DNA from: Chromera velia
Lineage: Eukaryota > Sar > Chromeraceae
Length of the DNA: 22,500 nt
Assembly (NCBI GenBank): GCA_018398765.1
Contig: JAHBMJ010000836.1
Coordinates: forward strand, 8,611 to 31,110
Direction: 5' to 3'
Under the pieces are notes generated by a model. The model was given only the letters and a program-made list of their open reading frames with translations. It did no database searches and was not told the origin of the DNA. Position numbers and translations under genes: made by a program. Shown in pieces: positions 18,473-22,500 of the stretch. Numbering within the stretch: the stretch's first letter is position 1; each line of letters begins with the position of its first letter.

Positions 18473-19230
18473 CAGGGTTGCCGATTTTTCTGGTGGTCAT
18501 GAAACGTTTTAGCCGGCTAACCGGCCAAAGCCGGTGGCCGGCTGGCCAAAACCGGCCAAACGGTCCCTGGCCGGCCAAAGCCCTTTGGTCAAAACCGGTG
18601 AAAACTAGGTAGACCGATGCTTCAACATCAACTATCACTCAAAATTTATAGGTTGCATATAAGAGACAGTGATAGCTAGCAGTGACAGTCATATAAACGA
18701 TTATACAAGATCATATAAACTGAATATACAGAAAAACAAAGTGATATAGCTAGTCTGATCGAATTCTAGGATTGAGGCTATCATCGAGCTAGATGGTGGT
18801 AGAATCTAGCTAGTAAGTTTATATTTTAGTATAGTGCTAGGAAATCTAGTAGGAAGTTTTCATTATAAAAACAATATAAAATGAATTCATTGCCTTATCA
18901 AAAATTATTTTAAGACTTAATTTTGTTCTCATTTTTTTCTGGTAAAGCTCAAGTATAATCGAAGTTGATTACCAGTAATCCGATAATTACCAGTAGAGAG
19001 GGGTCGTTACCAGACAAAAAAATAACCCTGTTTTTTTTTGTTGTTGTTGTTATTGTTAAAAGATACCTAAAAAATTGTTTTAAAAACGTTTTATGGTGTA
19101 TAGAGGGTCAAGCGCCGCAGGCAAGTTTTTTTTTTTAGAATCATTTTTTACTATTTTTTTTTGACCATAGCCACTATGTAAGTAACGTCTCTGGCCGGCC
19201 GGCCAGCCATAACTCGCCACAAAGGGTCAT
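18473..19230. mobile_element. Insertion or mosaic starting CAGGGTTGCC, rich in GGCCGG
   Basis: RT homology stops exactly where CAGGGTTGCCGA begins (18473). CAGGGTT-type ends are common in hAT-like DNA elements. A dense cluster of GGCCGG/CCGGCC palindromes follows (about 18511-18600), then AT-rich sequence, GTTACCAG/GATTACC motifs (about 18967-19012) and an inverted ATAACCCTG near 19023. A second CCGGCC cluster lies at about 19191-19207. The right boundary is uncertain (19029 or about 19230), and no target-site duplication is found. Confidence 0.4.
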
Positions 19231-19880
19231 AGCTGGAAGAAAAATTAAGTCTATTGGCTAGTGCTCTTCTCGACAACTTCGATCATTGATTTGTACAGCT
19301 CACAGGCAGGCAGTAAGAACGGATGGGAAGTGGCAGTTAAGAGCTATTAAAGAGAAACATGCAGGCGATCACAGCTATCTTCAATGACTTTGGACGAAAT
19401 GAAGAGGACGAGGGACTAGAAGAGTCAAAGCGGTTCCCACTGACGGTGAAGAGCCCGGCCGTTTCTCTTCATTCTTTCCTTGTCCTTCGCTTCTTGATTT
19501 AATTTCATTTCCTCCGTTCGGATATGTCATTGACCCGACCATGTCTTAGCGTACAGACATCCACATCCATGCCTGTCTGTGATAGCTTCAGTGAACCCTG
19601 TTTATCAAAAGGCAAGAGACTGCTCTAACATGTTTTTTGCCCCTTCCCCTCCCTCCCTCCCTCTTTCTCTCCCTCCCTCCCTCCCTCCCTCCGCCCGTCC
19701 GTCCGTCCGCTTTCTACCCTTTCCTTCCCTGATCTTTCTTTTTTTCTCTCCATCTCTATCACAGAGTTTATGCTGCCTGCCATGTGGTGAGTGTATCATG
19801 TAGGCTGCATGGGCGGACAAGCAATTTCGCTTATGGCCCCCATTCCCCTTTCTCTTCCAAAAAGTTTATGGCCCCCGTTC
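19231..19880. other. Region between retroelement parts, no firm gene
   Basis: A 47-codon plus frame (MQAITAIFNDFGRN..., from about 19360) is open but unrecognised. If the endonuclease and RT remnants belong to one element, the linker and N-terminal RT region should lie here on the minus strand, but I cannot read a convincing match. Confidence 0.4.
19640..19710. repeat. (CCCT)n/(CCGT)n microsatellite
   Basis: CCCT repeats pass into CCGT repeats and end in pyrimidine-rich sequence to about 19765. Confidence 0.9.
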
Positions 19881-19899
19881 CCCTTTCTCTTCCAAAAGT
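19831..19899. repeat. 35-bp tandem duplication
   Basis: TTATGGCCCCCATTCC at 19831 and TTATGGCCCCCGTTCC at 19866 begin two adjacent copies of about 35 bp, differing by one substitution and one A in a homopolymer. Confidence 0.95.
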
Positions 19900-20335
19900 T
19901 TGTTTCCTCTCCTTAGCGATCACTTTTCGACCTTTTGGAGGGCTTGGCAGGCGAATTATGACATTGTGTCGAGACATGTTGAGAGAGACGGACCAGGATG
20001 CATGACATCAAAAACTTGAGAGACTGAGCAATCATGTCAAACAGACTATGACATAATCCAACCAAACGTCCCCTACAAACCCATTTTGTTTCTGACCTAC
20101 CCCTGATGCATTTCAGTCAATAAAAAGCAAACAACAGAAAAGCGCTCAAGATCGAGCTGCCAGACTTTCCTCCAATTTTTATCTTTCAAAAGCAAGTCCT
20201 TTTTAGTTCTACCTCTTTCCAGCCCTCCCAAGAAACTCTCAGTGGTGTCTTCTACTTTTTCTCCCCTTCTCATGAAATTTATCATACAATCCCCCCCGAT
20301 AAACCAACTACCCAAACCCCCAAAGGCACGCATCT
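19900..20335 (-). pseudogene. Probable LINE-type (APE-like) endonuclease remnant
   Basis: On the minus strand a 78-codon frame (20333-20097) reads GSWFIGGDCMINFM, resembling the W-x-x-GDFN block of LINE endonucleases, then KNWRKVWQLDLERFS, resembling the W...L...F block. Beyond its stop, shifted frames read DVWLDYVIVCL (compare R-x-DY-I-x-x-S) and SRHNVIIRLPSPPKGRK (compare SDH-x-x-V). Order and spacing fit an APE-type domain, and strand and position (upstream of the RT remnant) fit one decayed retrotransposon. Key catalytic positions are altered (GDC for GDF, R for D in SDH) and frames shift, so it is not functional. The similarity is judged by eye only. Confidence 0.42.
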
Positions 20336-20359
20336 AGATCGTCAGTGGCATTGGTCATG

Positions 20360-20441
20360 TCTGACTGAGGAACCGTACTGTCGCTGTTCGTACAGCCTTG
20401 TCTGACTGAGGAACTATGCTGTCGCTGTTTGTACAGCCTTG
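20360..20441. repeat. 41-bp tandem duplication
   Basis: 20360-20400 and 20401-20441 are adjacent copies starting TCTGACTGAGGAAC and ending TACAGCCTTG, with four differences. Confidence 0.95.
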
Positions 20442-21599
20442 CAGTATGTCATTCGATCAGGTAGACAAAAGAGAAAGAAAAACTGTATAATCATGATGCT
20501 GTACTGTCAAGGACGGATTTCTTCTACACGTACAGACTGCTAATCCCTCTGTATTCTTTGCCTTCCTCTCCTCTCTAACTATAAGCACTACGTGTCAGTG
20601 CTTTGTGTTGTTTTACTAGCCTTGCCCTAGGGCCTTGCCATCTGGCTACGTTTCTTTCAGACTGTTCTTTCTTTCCATATTTTGTGGAAAGAAATCCCCT
20701 TCTACGCTCATTTCCCAATCTCCCCGCCCCACTTGTCTGTTAATAAAATTCTGTACCATCGTACCGCTATACGTCTCTCTTCACCTCCATGTTTCAGGTA
20801 TGCAAGCTCACCGGCAGGCAAAGGTGCAAACCTTTTTTTTTCTTTCATCCAAAGAAGAAGTGGTCATACCTCCCAGCTTCCTTCGAGGAGAGGCATCTCT
20901 GCTTTTACCTCCTGTCATCTCTAGAAAAAAAAAATATGAGACACAGTAAGAACTAGTGAGAACCCAATTGATTTCACTTTCCGGGCCGTTCTGAGAGACC
21001 CATTCGCATGGAGTGCATCAGATCTCCTGATGATCATATGCCAACACAATTTTCAAAAGGTCGATCTTTTTTTTAAATTATTTAACATCTGTATCCCCAA
21101 TCAGATCCTGAATGTTGGTGATAGAAAGTGTATGCATACATGATACACAAAACCAGTTTTGTGAGTACCTCGGGGGCCATCATGCAGTGGTTTAAGTTAA
21201 CTGCGTAGCGTTGTGGAGGTTAGAGTGTAACTCTGACAAGCATTTGTATCAGGACAACGTCTACGGTGGGCGCGGCGTCGAGCGCACCACACAGCATGCA
21301 TGCAGAATTAATGGTGCTCGCATGCAGTCAATAACAAGTCATCTATTGTTTAACTTAAACCCAAGAGATTGCAGTACTAACTTTGCATGATAGAACTTTA
21401 ATCTTATGAGCCCCGTACGCTACCCAACATGGTTAGCAGAGCAGAGTTCGACCACGGACTGCTGCTCTTCTGGTGAATCTTGATACGAGACGACTCTCTG
21501 TATCGATCGAACAACAGTTGTCAGCCTGTCTTCTATACTAAAGAGAATTCTTTTGTATGCGTAGATTGTGAGCCTTGAAAGTTCTTACGCTTCAGAAAA
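20442..21599. other. Long region without a supported gene
   Basis: A 104-codon plus frame (20635-20949) lacks any motif and looks compositional. Around 21290-21330 lie GCATGCATGC and CGCATGCAG. From 21437 a short imperfect hairpin (AGAGCAG...CTGCTGCTCT) encloses GTTCGACC, superficially like a tRNA B box, but no tRNA fold follows. Nothing firm is seen. Confidence 0.5.
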
Positions 21600-21904
21600 A
21601 TGGTAGGGCAGAAAGGGAAAGGGGCCGAAAGATCGGCGGCAGTTGCCTCTGTGATCGACATTGCCGATAAACTTTGCAACGTCTCGGTCGGTGCGGTCAA
21701 GGAGAAGGGCGATACTGTTGATGTGAATCTCTCAGAGCTTCCAGAAGAGTTGAGACCCTAGCTGCACACTGCTGCAATGCCTTGTACAGAGGGAGAGAAG
21801 CCTGAGAAGAGAGAGAGAGAGACCTGCAAGAGGTAGAAGCGAAGGGGAAAAAGAAAAGAAAAGCAAGAAGAGCCCCCCAATTCTCCGTAAAGCAGTGGTT
21901 GTAG
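21600..21904 (+). pseudogene. Small ORF with decayed continuation, unknown
   Basis: An ATG at 21600 opens a 53-codon frame (MVGQKGKGAERSAAVASV, then LCNVSVGAVKEKGDTVDVNL) ending SELPEELRP and TAG at 21759-21761. The same frame continues past the stop (LHTAAMPCTEGEKPEKRERE), and after a GA repeat a shifted frame reads DLQEVEAKGKKKRKARR and APQFSVKQWL to TAG 21902-21904. This pattern fits one protein of about 100 residues broken by a stop and a repeat-length frameshift. A basic tail after an acidic helix is seen; no family is recognised. It could equally be an intact 53-residue protein. Confidence 0.33.
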
Positions 21905-22500
21905 CATCCCGCAGCTGCACAGCTCGATAACAGTTCTAAAAAAGATGTGAAAACGGGACTAGACTGACTCCAACACTAATTCCGACTCCAAAATTGTTTT
22001 AAATATACAAACAGTTTAAACTAGTTTAAACATATTCAACATCGTTTAAGTGTATCTTTAACGATTCTTTTGTTGTTTTTAAAGGTTTTAAATTAGAGCC
22101 CAGAGTATATGAGAGTAAAGGTTGGAAGTGTTGTAGCACAGTGGCAGGCCGGGCCGGCGGGTCTGCGTACATGCCGCGCGTAGCATGCAGCGCTGCGCCG
22201 TACGTACGTGCGTCTGTGCCGCGGCCTGCCCCAACCGGCCCGCGCGGGCTGCCATGCTTGACTGACGCACGCATCCCAATTTGAATATTTGGCTGTATGG
22301 TAGAAATCCGATTATATGCTTTTGCAGGCCGAGGCATCTATCAGAGAGCAAGGAAGAAATTGAAAGATCCCGCTTCATTCCCTTCACTTATAGCTCTACA
22401 TTGCTATGCAGATTTTCTGTAGAGTGCACTTGTTGTGGGCCTGTCGCTGAGGATCGTGCGCCGGTGCAGCTATAGTATGGCTACACTTTTGAGGTGGGCT
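21905..22500. other. Terminal region, no firm gene
   Basis: AT-rich sequence (21960-22120), a GC-rich patch (22143-22254), and then a possible exon after the acceptor-like TATGCTTTTGCAG ending at 22327 (RPRHLSESKEEIERS, +), too short to assign. Confidence 0.4.
22143..22254. repeat. GC-rich patch with imperfect inverted repeats
   Basis: GGCAGGCC at 22143 is mirrored by GGCCTGCC at 22223, and GGGCCGG near 22151 by CCGGCCC near 22235; inner CGTACGTACG and GCATGC palindromes are present. It is strongly GC-rich within AT-rich surroundings, perhaps a terminal fragment of a mobile element. Confidence 0.5.

Noticed and set aside
21437-21475. tRNA-like B box (GTTCGACC in a hairpin)
   Set aside because: No acceptor, D or anticodon stem can be folded around it.

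Overview
The window looks like nuclear DNA of a protist. Its genes are split by GT-AG introns, no bacterial operon or ribosome-binding-site pattern is visible, and long CT/GA and TG microsatellites alternate with AT-rich gene-free blocks, decayed non-LTR retrotransposon pieces and foldback elements. Repeated TGCATGCA motifs, known as cis elements in apicomplexan promoters, and charged low-complexity proteins suggest an alveolate, perhaps a chromerid. That placement is inference; no rRNA, organelle gene or lineage marker is present.

Layout. 1-740: poly-G edge and microsatellites. About 738-2870 (+): candidate exons of small unrecognised genes, two of them with very short candidate introns. 2868-4244: AT-rich and purine-rich sequence without a firm gene. 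4245-6938 (-): a long charged protein of unknown function whose frame breaks at a run of ten G. 6942-8564 (-): a helical protein with a CxHG...CxxC cysteine-rich tail, interrupted by an in-frame TAG. 8565-9143: intergenic region packed with TGCATGCA and holding a TATA box. 9144-11228 (+): an intact intronless 694-residue, probably secreted protein with 12 cysteines. 11229-12800: AT-rich sequence, a GGTAAYC-rich element and a minisatellite. 13380-15870 (-): a five-exon calmodulin-superfamily EF-hand gene, reconstructed here from splice sites, phases and collinearity with calmodulin; it is the best supported functional call. 15871-22500: mostly repeats, including a 261-bp foldback, a frameshifted reverse transcriptase, an insertion that cuts into it, a probable endonuclease remnant of the same kind of element and a decayed small ORF.

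The most unusual structure is intron 3 of the EF-hand gene. Both ends are duplicated. The 3' end of exon 3 with its donor site is repeated around a 71-nt insert that forms a perfect 26-bp hairpin. The 5' end of exon 4 with its acceptor site is repeated around an 80-nt AT-rich insert. Also worth checking is whether several apparent frame breaks are really introns of about 30-50 nt.

No shared pathway links the genes. The 694-residue gene and the 8564 gene are divergent and may share the TGCATGCA-rich control region.
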